DNA of 64,000 bases. Source: Longimicrobiales bacterium (GTDB taxonomy: Bacteria; Gemmatimonadota; Gemmatimonadetes; Longimicrobiales; Gaopeijiaceae). Position 1 is the stretch's first letter, and the number at the start of each line of letters is the position of its first letter. The DNA is taken from the NCBI GenBank assembly GCA_958296005.1, contig CATQHQ010000001.1, positions 636,134 to 700,133 on the forward strand, in the 5' to 3' direction. A program made the translations under genes and the position numbers. The notes under the pieces are model-generated. The model saw only the letters and a list, made by a program, of their open reading frames with translations, was not told the origin of the DNA and made no database searches. Of the stretch, positions 34,071 through 41,741 are shown piece by piece.

Positions 34071-35450
34071 TCACTCGCAGAGTTCTTGATTCTGCTTCAG
34101 GTATTCCAGCAGGGCTTCCGCCGCCCAACGGTGGCCGGCGAGGTTCCAGTGGCCGTCATGTGCCCACCTAGCGTCGCGCAGCTCGGCGCCCTGGCGGTTG
34201 ATGAAGTCAGCCTGGTCGACGACGGGGATGCTTCGCTCTGAGGCCATCTCGCTCAGCAGGGCAAGCGTACCGTCGCCGTCAGTGCTGCGCATGTGGTCCG
34301 ACTCCATGTTGCGCCCAGGGGTGCGCACGTGGTACGACGCCAGAATGACCAGCGCCGCCCCGTCGCGCTCCGCGCGTTTCTTAAACTCGTCCAGTGCGAA
34401 GGCGGTGAAGGCGAGTGTTTCTTTGTACAACGGCCCACCGTTTTCTTCCGCAAACATCGGGAGGTTGTTCGGGTTGACCACGCCTACTGCTGCAAGTGTC
34501 TTTGACACAGTTTGCTGGTCCTCGAGCCACGGTGCATAGGCGGGGTGCCGGCTCAGTAGTTCCAACCGGGCAATTCGCTCCGCGCCGGTGCGCCCGTGTT
34601 CTATGTAATGCAGGGTGTATTCGCGCTTCGCGTACGCCAAGAACCAGGAGCGGGAGGAAATCTGCTTGACAAGCGTCTTCCACTGGGGCGTGGGCGGAGG
34701 GTCAACTTGCGGCAACATGAATCGTAAGTAATCCGGGTCGGGAGGACGCAACCGAAGTCCGCCGTCCTCGGTTCGCTCCGCGGATACAAACGGCGGATGC
34801 TCCGGGTCGAAACCACTCTTCACGAGCCTCCAGAACGGGAAATTGTTGGTGAAATCGTTTGGAAGGAAGACGAGCACGACCAGCCGAGGGCGCAGATGCC
34901 GGGCGTATTCGTCGTACCAGGCCAACTGGTTGACCTGCCCGGTACCGCCCCTCCCGAACGCCGAGGTCGTGACGTCCAGAGCGGGCAACTCCCGTGCGGC
35001 CATCTCTTCGAACCGTACGTGGAACTTCTCCGAGATCTGCACCTCCTTCGCTTCAACCACGGAGTCGCCGAACACGGCGACGTGACAACTCTCCGCGGCT
35101 CGCTCGGGGCTCGGCGGTTCGCGGTCCAGGAAACCCAGGCTGTTGGCGCGGACGGTGGTCCAGTAATCGACTTGGTTCGTCCAGCGGACCTCCGCGCGGG
35201 GACGTAGCAGCGAGCCCACATCGGTAACGAAGACGGCTGGGTAGTTAACTGTCATGAACAGGCCCTTGGAACGGAACAACGTTTCCCCGGCAAGCCCAAT
35301 CAGGGCCAGCCCGGCCATGAGCAGCAGTGCATTCAGACCGGCCACGCGCAGGACACGGCGGGCCGCCCCTCGGCCCCGGCGTGGGACATGACCGGTCCCG
35401 CCTGTCCGAGGCGGCGACCGCCTTTGCGTCGGTTCGGATGTTGTCGGCAT
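34071..35450 (-). CDS. Membrane-anchored SGNH hydrolase-fold protein, copy 1
   Basis: 459 residues from ATG 35450, four codons inside the track start (a TTG) and 1 base after the upstream stop. One membrane helix (ALLLMAGLALIGLAGE) near the N-terminus anchors a periplasmic SGNH domain. Block I is AVFGDSVVEAKE with the Ser nucleophile, block II Gly lies in AFGRGGTGQ, block III Asn in FLPNDF, and the catalytic Asp/His pair in RWAHDGHWNLAGH. Related single-helix SGNH proteins act as O-acetyltransferases or esterases on exported polysaccharides; which one cannot be said. About 75 percent of positions look identical to copy 2 by eye. It sits in the left copy of the duplicated block. Confidence 0.8.
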   Translation of the reverse strand: MPTTSEPTQRRSPPRTGGTGHVPRRGRGAARRVLRVAGLNALLLMAGLALIGLAGETLFRSKGLFMTVNYPAVFVTDVGSLLRPRAEVRWTNQVDYWTTVRANSLGFLDREPPSPERAAESCHVAVFGDSVVEAKEVQISEKFHVRFEEMAARELPALDVTTSAFGRGGTGQVNQLAWYDEYARHLRPRLVVLVFLPNDFTNNFPFWRLVKSGFDPEHPPFVSAERTEDGGLRLRPPDPDYLRFMLPQVDPPPTPQWKTLVKQISSRSWFLAYAKREYTLHYIEHGRTGAERIARLELLSRHPAYAPWLEDQQTVSKTLAAVGVVNPNNLPMFAEENGGPLYKETLAFTAFALDEFKKRAERDGAALVILASYHVRTPGRNMESDHMRSTDGDGTLALLSEMASERSIPVVDQADFINRQGAELRDARWAHDGHWNLAGHRWAAEALLEYLKQNQELCE

Positions 35451-35451
35451 C

Positions 35452-35919
35452 TTACTTCCCAAGCTTGGCCAGCGCTTCCTGCGCCTGGACGTCCCGACGT
35501 CGGTTGCACTGGGTCCACCAATTTAATGGCCTGCGCCGGGTCCTGCGCCACACCCCGGCCTCCGAGTAGGCGTTGCCCAGGTTGTGGGCACCGAAGACAT
35601 GACCCTGCTCTGCGGCACGCTGGTACCAGAGAGCGGCCCGGCCCGGCTCCTCCGCCTTGCCCAGCCCTTCGTCGTAGGCCGTGCCCATGAGGAAGACCGC
35701 CTCCAGCACGCCCGCTTCGGCGGCGTGCTCCAGCAGCCGGCGGGGCTCTGGCGTCGTCCACTTATCCCGCAACGCCTGTGTACCAATCCACCGCTTCGAG
35801 CAAGATCGGGTCCGGCACCGCAGGTGTGTGCCCACGCCACCACTAGCCGCCCGCCTTGTCGTCGCCCGACAGGCCCGGCGCTCCAGCACCTCGGGGGGCG
35901 GGCCGTCGAAGCTGGGCAA
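35452..35919 (-). pseudogene. Decayed Sel1-repeat gene (copy of 37519-38214)
   Basis: The last half reads AGVLEAVFLMGTAYDEGLGK and AAEQGHVFGAHNLGNAYSEA, clearly the Sel1 repeats of the intact gene. The repeat after NAY is frame-broken (GVWRRTRRRPLNWW) and about two repeats are missing before the final VQAQEALAKLGK. The front lacks the lipoprotein signal and is fused to sequence from the end of the neighbouring dehydrogenase subunit. Open over 155 codons but unlikely to make a functional protein. The stop TAAG followed by ATG of the SGNH gene is kept exactly as in the intact block. Confidence 0.8.
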
Positions 35920-36088
35920 CGGGAGGTTGCCGACGTAGAGTCCAAGTCGGCCACATGCCTTCCTTGGTGGTCCAGAAGCCGGTGGCGATCATGTCCCGGA
36001 AGAGGTTGAAGAAGTGGGCTTGAGGTGGCCGCGGGCGGAGGGTTCGCAGGCGATCTCGTCGCATATCTCCCGACGCCGGGCGTCGTCG
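35858..36088 (-). pseudogene. Fragment of gluconate 2-dehydrogenase subunit 3-like gene
   Basis: Minus-strand counterpart of 38217-38465, with the segments for DDARRREICDEIA, FNLFRDMIATGFWTT and PSFDGPPPEVLER recognisable but interrupted by small indels. Only the last third of the gene is present; the 5' part was never included in the duplication or was lost. Confidence 0.82.
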
Positions 36089-36127
36089 TAAGTTCCGGTT
36101 CCCGGTCCCGGGTCTCCCCAAGCGTTC

Positions 36128-36142
36128 AGTGCTGAAGGCACT
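36128..36142 (-). other. Hairpin downstream of SGNH gene 2
   Basis: Minus strand AGTGC-CTTCA-GCACT. Compared with the copy at 33995 a C-G pair has become T-A on both sides, so the stem is preserved despite sequence change. Confidence 0.45.
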
Positions 36143-36194
36143 TACAACTTCGCCGTGGCGTCTCCGCCGGGTTGTCCTTGCCGATGAAGTGCGG

Positions 36195-37517
36195 TCACTC
36201 GCAGAGTTCTTGATTCTGCTTCAGGTATTCCAGTAAGGCTCCCGCCGCCCAGCGGTGGCCGGCGAGGTTCCAGTGGGCGTCATGTGCCCAACGGGCGTCG
36301 CTCCGCTCGGCGCCCTGGCGGATTATGAAGTCGTCCTGGTCGACGACGGGGATGCGTCGCTCTGCGGCCATCTCGCTCAGCATGGCAAGCGCAGCCTTTT
36401 GCCTAGATCTGTGCATGTGGTGCGCCGCCAGAATAACCAGCGCCGCCCCGTCGTGCTCCGCACGTTTCTTGAACTCGTCCAGTGCGAAGGCGGTGAAGGC
36501 GAGTGTTTCGGTGTACACTAACCCACCGATCTCTTCCGGTAACATCTGGATGTTGCGCGAGTCGGTGACCTCTACAGCTGAGAGTTCCGGGAGCAACGGC
36601 GCATAGGCGGGGTGCAGCTGCAGCTTTTCCAACTGGGCAATTTTCCGCTCATAGAAGCGCCTTTCCCTTTGATCTCGTATGCGAAAAAGCAGGGAGTATT
36701 TGCGGTTCAGGTACGTCGGGAACCAGGCGCGTAAGGAAATCTGCTTGGCAAGCTTCCACCAAAACGTGTCCGGAGGGGTCACCATGAATCGTAAGTAATC
36801 CGGGTCAGGAGGACGCAACCGAAATTCGCCGTCCTCGGTTCGCTCGGCGGAGACATACGGCCGATGCTCCGGGTCGAAACCATCCGCCACGGATCGCCGG
36901 AGCAGGAAGTTGTTGGAGAAATCGTTTGGAACGAAGACGAGCACAACCAGCCGAGGACGCAGATGCCGGGCGTATTCGTCGTAGTAGGCCAACTGGTTGA
37001 TCTGCCCGGTACCACTCCTCCCGAACGCCGAAGTCGTGACGTCCAGAGCGGGCAACTCCCGTGCGGCCATCTCTTCGAGCCGTACGTGGAACTTCTCCGA
37101 GATCTGCACCTCCTTCGCTTCGACCATGGAGTCGCCGATCACGGCGATGTGGCAACTCTCCGCGGCTTGTGCGGGGCTCGGCGGTTCGCGGTCCAGGAAC
37201 CCCAGGCTGTTGGTGCGGGCGGTCGTCCAGAAATCGACAAAGTTCGTCCAGCGGATCTCCGTGCGGAGAGGCAGCATCAAGCCCACGTCGGTAACGAAGA
37301 CGGTTGGGTTGTTTATGTTCGTGAACCGGCCCTTCAAACGAAACAACGTTTCCCCGGCAAGCCCAATCAGGGCTAGCCCGGCGATGAGTAGCAACGCATT
37401 CCAGCCGGCCACGCGCAGGACACGGCGGACCGCCCCCTCGGCCCCGGCGTTGGACATGACGGCCCCGCCGGTCGGAAGGCGGCGACCGCCTCGCGTCGGT
37501 CCGGATGTTGTCGGCAT
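36195..37517 (-). CDS. Membrane-anchored SGNH hydrolase-fold protein, copy 2
   Basis: 440 residues from ATG 37517, 1 base after the Sel1 stop (TAAGATG); the track start at 37616 would lie in the Sel1 gene. Layout is as in copy 1: one N-terminal membrane helix (ALLLIAGLALIGLAGE), AVIGDSMVEAKE with the Ser nucleophile, AFGRSGTGQ, FVPNDF and RWAHDAHWNLAGH. The glycine of the DGHWN motif in copy 1 is Ala here (DAHWN), but Asp and His remain. The central region (about residues 215-290) differs most from copy 1 (YLNRKYSLLFRIRDQRERRF), pointing to divergence outside the active site. Probably coupled to the Sel1 lipoprotein. Confidence 0.8.
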   Translation of the reverse strand: MPTTSGPTRGGRRLPTGGAVMSNAGAEGAVRRVLRVAGWNALLLIAGLALIGLAGETLFRLKGRFTNINNPTVFVTDVGLMLPLRTEIRWTNFVDFWTTARTNSLGFLDREPPSPAQAAESCHIAVIGDSMVEAKEVQISEKFHVRLEEMAARELPALDVTTSAFGRSGTGQINQLAYYDEYARHLRPRLVVLVFVPNDFSNNFLLRRSVADGFDPEHRPYVSAERTEDGEFRLRPPDPDYLRFMVTPPDTFWWKLAKQISLRAWFPTYLNRKYSLLFRIRDQRERRFYERKIAQLEKLQLHPAYAPLLPELSAVEVTDSRNIQMLPEEIGGLVYTETLAFTAFALDEFKKRAEHDGAALVILAAHHMHRSRQKAALAMLSEMAAERRIPVVDQDDFIIRQGAERSDARWAHDAHWNLAGHRWAAGALLEYLKQNQELCE

Positions 37518-37518
37518 C

Positions 37519-38214
37519 TTACTTCCCAAGCCTAGCCAGTGCTTCCTGCGCCTGGACGTTCCCGGCGTCGGTTGCACGCCGGTACCAAATCTCGGCCGCC
37601 TCCAGGTCGCGGGCAACGCCCCGGCCCTGCTCGTATGCCTCGCCGAGGCGGAGCTGAGTGATCGCGTCGCCCGCTTCGGCTGCCTGGATCCACCACTTCA
37701 CGGCCTGCGCCGGGTCCTGCGCTACGCCGCGGCCATCCGAGTAGGCGTTGCCCAGGTTGTGGGCGCCCAAGACATGCCCCTGCTCCGCGGCGCGCCGGTG
37801 CCAAAGAGCGGCCCGGCCCGGATCCTCCGCCTTGCCCAGGCCTTCGGCGTAGGCCGTGCCCATGAGGAAGACCGCCTCCAGCACGCCTGCTTCGGCGGCT
37901 CGCTGGACGGCGCGAATCACGGTGCCGGCCAGACGCCGAGCCTCGTCCTCGTCGCCCTCGAACCCCATCCGGCCACGGGAGTGAACCCGGGCCAGCCACA
38001 TGACCGAGATCGGATCCCTGTCTTCGACGGCCTGCTCCAACAGCTGGCGAGCCCTGGCGTCGTCCACTTGTCCCGCGACGCCCGTGTACCAATCCACCGC
38101 TTCAAGCAAGACCGGGTCCGGCGTCGCGGGTGTCGCGACGCACGCCGTTGCAGCGAGGAGGGATGCAGCGACGCCCAGAGCGCCTACGTCCGCAGTCGCC
38201 AGCCTTCTCGTCAC
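37519..38214 (-). CDS. Sel1-repeat lipoprotein
   Basis: 231 residues from GTG 38214, which overlaps the upstream subunit 3 stop as GTGA. The N-terminus ends in LLAATAC, a lipoprotein signal. The mature protein is a string of Sel1-type helical repeats of about 36 residues: AAEAGVLEAVFLMGTAYAEG, AAEQGHVLGAHNLGNAYSDG, AAEAGDAITQLRLGEAYEQG. Such solenoids bind partner proteins in the periplasm or outer membrane. Located between the dehydrogenase subunits and SGNH gene 2 with no intergenic space, so it is part of that operon. It could scaffold the neighbouring enzyme; this is inference. Confidence 0.85.
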   Translation of the reverse strand: MTRRLATADVGALGVAASLLAATACVATPATPDPVLLEAVDWYTGVAGQVDDARARQLLEQAVEDRDPISVMWLARVHSRGRMGFEGDEDEARRLAGTVIRAVQRAAEAGVLEAVFLMGTAYAEGLGKAEDPGRAALWHRRAAEQGHVLGAHNLGNAYSDGRGVAQDPAQAVKWWIQAAEAGDAITQLRLGEAYEQGRGVARDLEAAEIWYRRATDAGNVQAQEALARLGK

Positions 38215-39026
38215 GTCAAGTCGTCGCCCGACAGACCCAGGCGCTCCAGGACCTCTGGGGGTGGACCGTCGAAGCTGGGCAACGGGACGTTGCCGACGTA
38301 GCCCAAGTCGGCCATGCCTTCTTCGGTGGTCCAGAAGCCGGTGGCGGTCATGTCCCGGAAGAGGTCGAAGAAGCGGGCCTGAACCTTGAGGTGGCCGGGG
38401 GCCGAGGGCTCGTAGGCGATCTCGTCGCATATCTCCCGACGCCGGGCGTCGTCGAGCTCCGGGAACCCGGCGACCCCGAAGCGCTCGCGCGCCGCCCGGT
38501 TCAGCCAAGCCAAGCCGCCCCGCACAAGGATCAGATGCTCCTCGTGGCCCGATGCCGACACGAACTCGTTCACGTAGGCCGGTACGCCGAGGGCGCTGGC
38601 GGAGGGGGAACGTTCGTCCGCCGGGATGATCACGTCGGCGAGAACCGCCACTAGACGCACCTCCTCGTCGGTCAGCGCCATCTCCCAGGGCACGACCGGG
38701 GCCAAAAGGTCCGGATCCGCGAGGGTGCCCGCCGCCAGGGGGTTGCTCGGCGGCAGCGGATCGAACCCCGACAGCGCCTCGTGAGCCGACTGCGCCGACT
38801 CCTCCGGCGTGCAGGAAGGAGCCACGCCCAGAGCCGCGGCCGATGCGATCACCTTCAACGCCGTCCGGCGGGAGACCGCGTCGGCGCTTGGGGCCGCGTC
38901 GGCGCTCGGAGCCGCTTCAATGCCTGGGGCCACGTCGGCGCTCGGGGCCGCGTCGGTGCTTGGGGCTGCGTCGGTGCTTCGGGGCACCTCGGCGCTCGGA
39001 GCCGCGTCAGAACCCGTACCGCTCAT
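38211..39026 (-). CDS. Gluconate 2-dehydrogenase subunit 3-family protein with Tat signal
   Basis: Small partner of a flavoprotein dehydrogenase, 271 residues. ATG 39026 overlaps the GMC gene stop as ATGA. The first 50 residues are a low-complexity Ala/Pro/Ser/Asp stretch with repeats (APSADAAPSADA), followed by a twin-arginine signal SRRTALKVIASAAALG at about 52. The mature part has the family pattern: VVPWEMALTDEEVRLVAVLADVIIPADE, then AYVNEFV, FDLFRDMTATGFWTTEEG and LGYVGNVPLPSFDGPP. It is thought to be exported with the flavin subunit in a piggyback fashion, since the GMC protein has no signal of its own. No cytochrome subunit gene is adjacent. A fragment of this gene was duplicated to 35858-36088. 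Confidence 0.88.
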   Translation of the reverse strand: MSGTGSDAAPSAEVPRSTDAAPSTDAAPSADVAPGIEAAPSADAAPSADAVSRRTALKVIASAAALGVAPSCTPEESAQSAHEALSGFDPLPPSNPLAAGTLADPDLLAPVVPWEMALTDEEVRLVAVLADVIIPADERSPSASALGVPAYVNEFVSASGHEEHLILVRGGLAWLNRAARERFGVAGFPELDDARRREICDEIAYEPSAPGHLKVQARFFDLFRDMTATGFWTTEEGMADLGYVGNVPLPSFDGPPPEVLERLGLSGDDLT

Positions 39027-40804
39027 CCGATGCTCCGCCGGGCCAGCTGGTCCACGATGTAGTCGGCGGCCCGCCAGGCGATCGCCATGATCGAGAGGGT
39101 TGGGTTCTTGTCGGCGTTGGAGACGAAGCAACCGCCGTCGGTCACGAAGAGGTTGGGGACCTCCCACGACTGGCAGTACTGGTTCAGCACCGAGTCTCCG
39201 GGCGTGTCGCCCATGCGCGTGCCGCCCACCTCGTGGATGATCTGTCCCCCTTTGGAGATCGCCTTTGTCCCGTCGGTGTGGACGGCGCCCAGGACGGTCC
39301 CGCCCATCTGGTCCACGATCTCCGCAAAGGTTTGGTGCATGTGGACGGCCTGGCGCAGCTCGTGATCCGACCACCGCCAGTGGAAGCGCAGGACCGGGAT
39401 GCCGTAGCGGTCCACCCGGTCGGAGTCGAGCTCGCACCAACAGTCGTCGTTGGGGATCATCTCCCCCCGGCCGTCGAAGAAGAGGAAGCTTCCGTAGTAG
39501 CGTCGGCAGTCCTCCTTGAAGCGCTGGCCGTAGCTGCCGCCGGTAAGGGGCTCGACGCCGGAGAAGGCGCCGAAGCCGGGCATCCGCCGCCCCCCGCCGA
39601 ACTCGATGTGGTACCCACGCGGGAAGTTCAGTCGGCCCGCCTGCTGCTCGCCGTAGAGCCACCACGGCATGTACATGTGCATCCCCGACGCGCCGTCTTC
39701 GTTGTGGGGCGGCAACCCCTCCAGCGCGGGAAGATGGGCCTGGAGGCCAGCGCCCACCGTGTCCATCAGATACTTGCCCACCAACCCCGAGGAGTTGGCC
39801 AGTCCGTCTGGGAAGAGAGTGCTGGACGAGTTGAGTAGTATGCGTGCCGACTCGCAGGCGCTCGCCGCCAGCACCACGACCCGGGCTCCGACGAACTCGT
39901 CGACCAGGGTTGCCTTGTCCACGTAGTGCACGCCGGTAGCGCGGCCTTGGGCGTCGACGGTCACCTCCCGCACCATGGCGCCGGTGCGCACCTCCAGGTT
40001 GCCCGTCGCCAGGGCAGGGGGCAGCAGCACGGTGGTGGACTGGAAGTTGGCTCGAATCGAGCAGCCGCGTCCGCACGGGGTCGCCCAGTAGCAGGCGGCC
40101 CGTCCCCGCATCGAGTCGGCAACGACGTCCCGTGCCAGCGCGTTGTCCGGGAAGAGTTCGCCAGGAAGGCGGTTCGCGTCCTGGGTTTGGGTCAAGATCG
40201 CCAAGTGGGCGGGGATGACAGGAATGCCCAGACGGCGGCATGCCTTCCGCGTCAGGAGCTCGTAGGCGCGGGGCTTCGGTGGCGGTTGGAGGACTCCGGG
40301 GGACGAGTTGGGGGTGTTCTCCAGCCCCTCGTTGGACCCGTAGACGCCGATCAGGGATTCGGTCTTGTCGTAGTACGGTGCCAGGTCGTCGTAGGAGATC
40401 GGCCAGTCGAAGCCCAGGCCGTCCCGGCTCCGCGGCTTGAAGTCGTACTCGCCCATGCGGAGGGAGATGCGGCCCCAGTGGTTGGTGCGTCCCCCGAGCA
40501 TCCGCGAGCGCCACCACATGAACTCGGAGCCGTCGGCCACCGAGTAGGGCTCGCCGGGAACCTGCCATCCTCCGTCCACGGTGGCGTCGTAGAAACCGAA
40601 AGGCTTTTCCGGCGTGCCCGCCCCCCGCAGGGGAGCGTCCTTCGGGAGCTGAAACATGGGCGTCTCCCGAAGCGGGTCGTAGTGGCGGCCCGCCTCCAGC
40701 AGGAGCACCCTCAGCCCGGAGGCGGCAAGAACGAACGCAGTCATGGCGCCGCCGGCCCCGGAGCCGGCGACGATGGCGTCGTAACGCTCCTGCCGCTTCC
40801 TCAC
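39023..40804 (-). CDS. GMC-family FAD oxidoreductase (large subunit of a Tat-exported dehydrogenase)
   Basis: Oxidises alcohol or sugar-type substrates with FAD. GTG 40804 lies 7 bases after the DUF4340 stop and gives 593 residues; the track ORF's extra N-terminus is in another gene's frame. The FAD-binding GSGAGG is at 14-19 and LLLEAGRHYDP follows. A conserved GGRTNHWGRISLR and PCGRGCSIRANFQ are seen in the middle, and GTRMGDTPGDSVLN and FVSNADKNPTLSIMAIAWR at the C-terminus are the GMC C-terminal domain. Paired with the subunit 3 gene by ATGA overlap, as in membrane-bound gluconate, sorbitol and related dehydrogenases. Substrate unknown. Confidence 0.92.
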   Translation of the reverse strand: MRKRQERYDAIVAGSGAGGAMTAFVLAASGLRVLLLEAGRHYDPLRETPMFQLPKDAPLRGAGTPEKPFGFYDATVDGGWQVPGEPYSVADGSEFMWWRSRMLGGRTNHWGRISLRMGEYDFKPRSRDGLGFDWPISYDDLAPYYDKTESLIGVYGSNEGLENTPNSSPGVLQPPPKPRAYELLTRKACRRLGIPVIPAHLAILTQTQDANRLPGELFPDNALARDVVADSMRGRAACYWATPCGRGCSIRANFQSTTVLLPPALATGNLEVRTGAMVREVTVDAQGRATGVHYVDKATLVDEFVGARVVVLAASACESARILLNSSSTLFPDGLANSSGLVGKYLMDTVGAGLQAHLPALEGLPPHNEDGASGMHMYMPWWLYGEQQAGRLNFPRGYHIEFGGGRRMPGFGAFSGVEPLTGGSYGQRFKEDCRRYYGSFLFFDGRGEMIPNDDCWCELDSDRVDRYGIPVLRFHWRWSDHELRQAVHMHQTFAEIVDQMGGTVLGAVHTDGTKAISKGGQIIHEVGGTRMGDTPGDSVLNQYCQSWEVPNLFVTDGGCFVSNADKNPTLSIMAIAWRAADYIVDQLARRSIG

Positions 40805-40811
40805 GCGCTCC

Positions 40812-41741
40812 CTAGCCGTCCCCGCCGCCGCTGCCGTCCCCGTCGTCGCCCGGTGGGGCGGGCGCCACCCGGTCGGCCCTGTAGGTGGGCACCTCGAACA
40901 CGTAGGGGCTGGCGGGCGTGGCAACCCGGAAGTTGCCCTCCTGTTCCGTCAGGAAGAGCGACGCCACCTCCTCGCCGTCTGCGTTCGTCGCCTGCACGCT
41001 GCGGTCCGCCTCCCCGTCGTCGCTCGGCCGCTCGGCGTCCTCGGGCGCGAACCCCGTCGCCCGCAACCCCGACAACTCCTGCAGGATGTTCCGCACCGTG
41101 GTGGCATCGGCTTCGTCGTCGCCCACCATCCATGTCGACTCCGAGCGCTCGAACAACGTCTCGTCGCCGTCCCGGGTCACCCGGATGCTGGCGATGGCGG
41201 CGGTGTCGGCCCGGAGCACGATCTTGTCCCGCCAATCCAGCAGCGAGCGAGCTGCCGCGGAGCGCAGGTCGCCCTGGATCAGGCTGGCCACGTCCTCGTC
41301 GGGCAGGCGAGCGTAGGCGGTGCGGAAGCGCGTGCCGGCCTTCCCCAGCAGCACCCGAACGTCGTCGTCTACCGCCAGCGTCCAGGCGCTGTCCGCGTCC
41401 AGCCCGAGCCGCCCGTGGTTCGCCGGGTTGGTGGCCGCCACGGAAGCGACTTCCGCTTCCTCCAACGCCCGCAGCAGCCGCGAGACCGCTCCCGAGTCCG
41501 CCTCGAAGCCGTTGACGCTCCACTGGGTCCCCTCCCGCAGAAGGCGGATCGTGTCCCGGGGACCGGTAATCTCCACCTGCGACACCAGCACTGGGTCGAT
41601 CTCCTCCAGCGCCGCCGCCAGACCCGGATCGCCGCCGGGTGCGCCGCCGCCGACCCTGCCGCCCAGCACCACGGACAGCCCGTACAGAAGCGCCACCGAC
41701 GCTAGGAAGTAGAGGGACATCCGCAACGTCTTCTCGCTCAC
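40812..41741 (-). CDS. DUF4340 domain protein
   Basis: 309 residues from GTG 41741, which overlaps the stop of the permease-GldG gene as GTGA. One membrane helix (SLYFLASVALLYGLSVVLGG) anchors a periplasmic part with the DUF4340 pattern: VSQVEITGPRDTIRLLREGTQWSVNGFEADSGAV, then LRFRTAYARLPDEDVASL-like and DKIVLRADTAAIASIRVTRDGDETLFERSESTWM repeats. DUF4340 proteins typically accompany ABC-2 permease/GldG pairs, exactly as here. Their role is unknown but they are taken as accessory parts of the transporter. C-terminal Gly/Asp tail (GDDGDGSGGGDG). Confidence 0.82.
   Translation of the reverse strand: MSEKTLRMSLYFLASVALLYGLSVVLGGRVGGGAPGGDPGLAAALEEIDPVLVSQVEITGPRDTIRLLREGTQWSVNGFEADSGAVSRLLRALEEAEVASVAATNPANHGRLGLDADSAWTLAVDDDVRVLLGKAGTRFRTAYARLPDEDVASLIQGDLRSAAARSLLDWRDKIVLRADTAAIASIRVTRDGDETLFERSESTWMVGDDEADATTVRNILQELSGLRATGFAPEDAERPSDDGEADRSVQATNADGEEVASLFLTEQEGNFRVATPASPYVFEVPTYRADRVAPAPPGDDGDGSGGGDG

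Larger units (their letters stand above)
33987..36116. repeat. Left copy of a tandemly duplicated block of about 2.1-2.3 kb
   Basis: Begins AAGCGTTCAGCGCCGAAGGC and contains an SGNH hydrolase gene, a decayed Sel1-type gene and a fragment of a gluconate-dehydrogenase subunit 3 gene, all leftward. The same order, with intact neighbours, occupies 36119-38465. Similarity extends through intergenic sequence, so this is a DNA-level duplication. Confidence 0.85.
36119..38465. repeat. Right copy of the tandemly duplicated block
   Basis: Starts AAGCGTTCAGTGCTGAAGGC and carries SGNH copy 2, the intact Sel1 lipoprotein and the end of the intact subunit 3 gene. As its genes continue into the GMC oxidoreductase operon, this is likely the parental copy. 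Confidence 0.82.
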
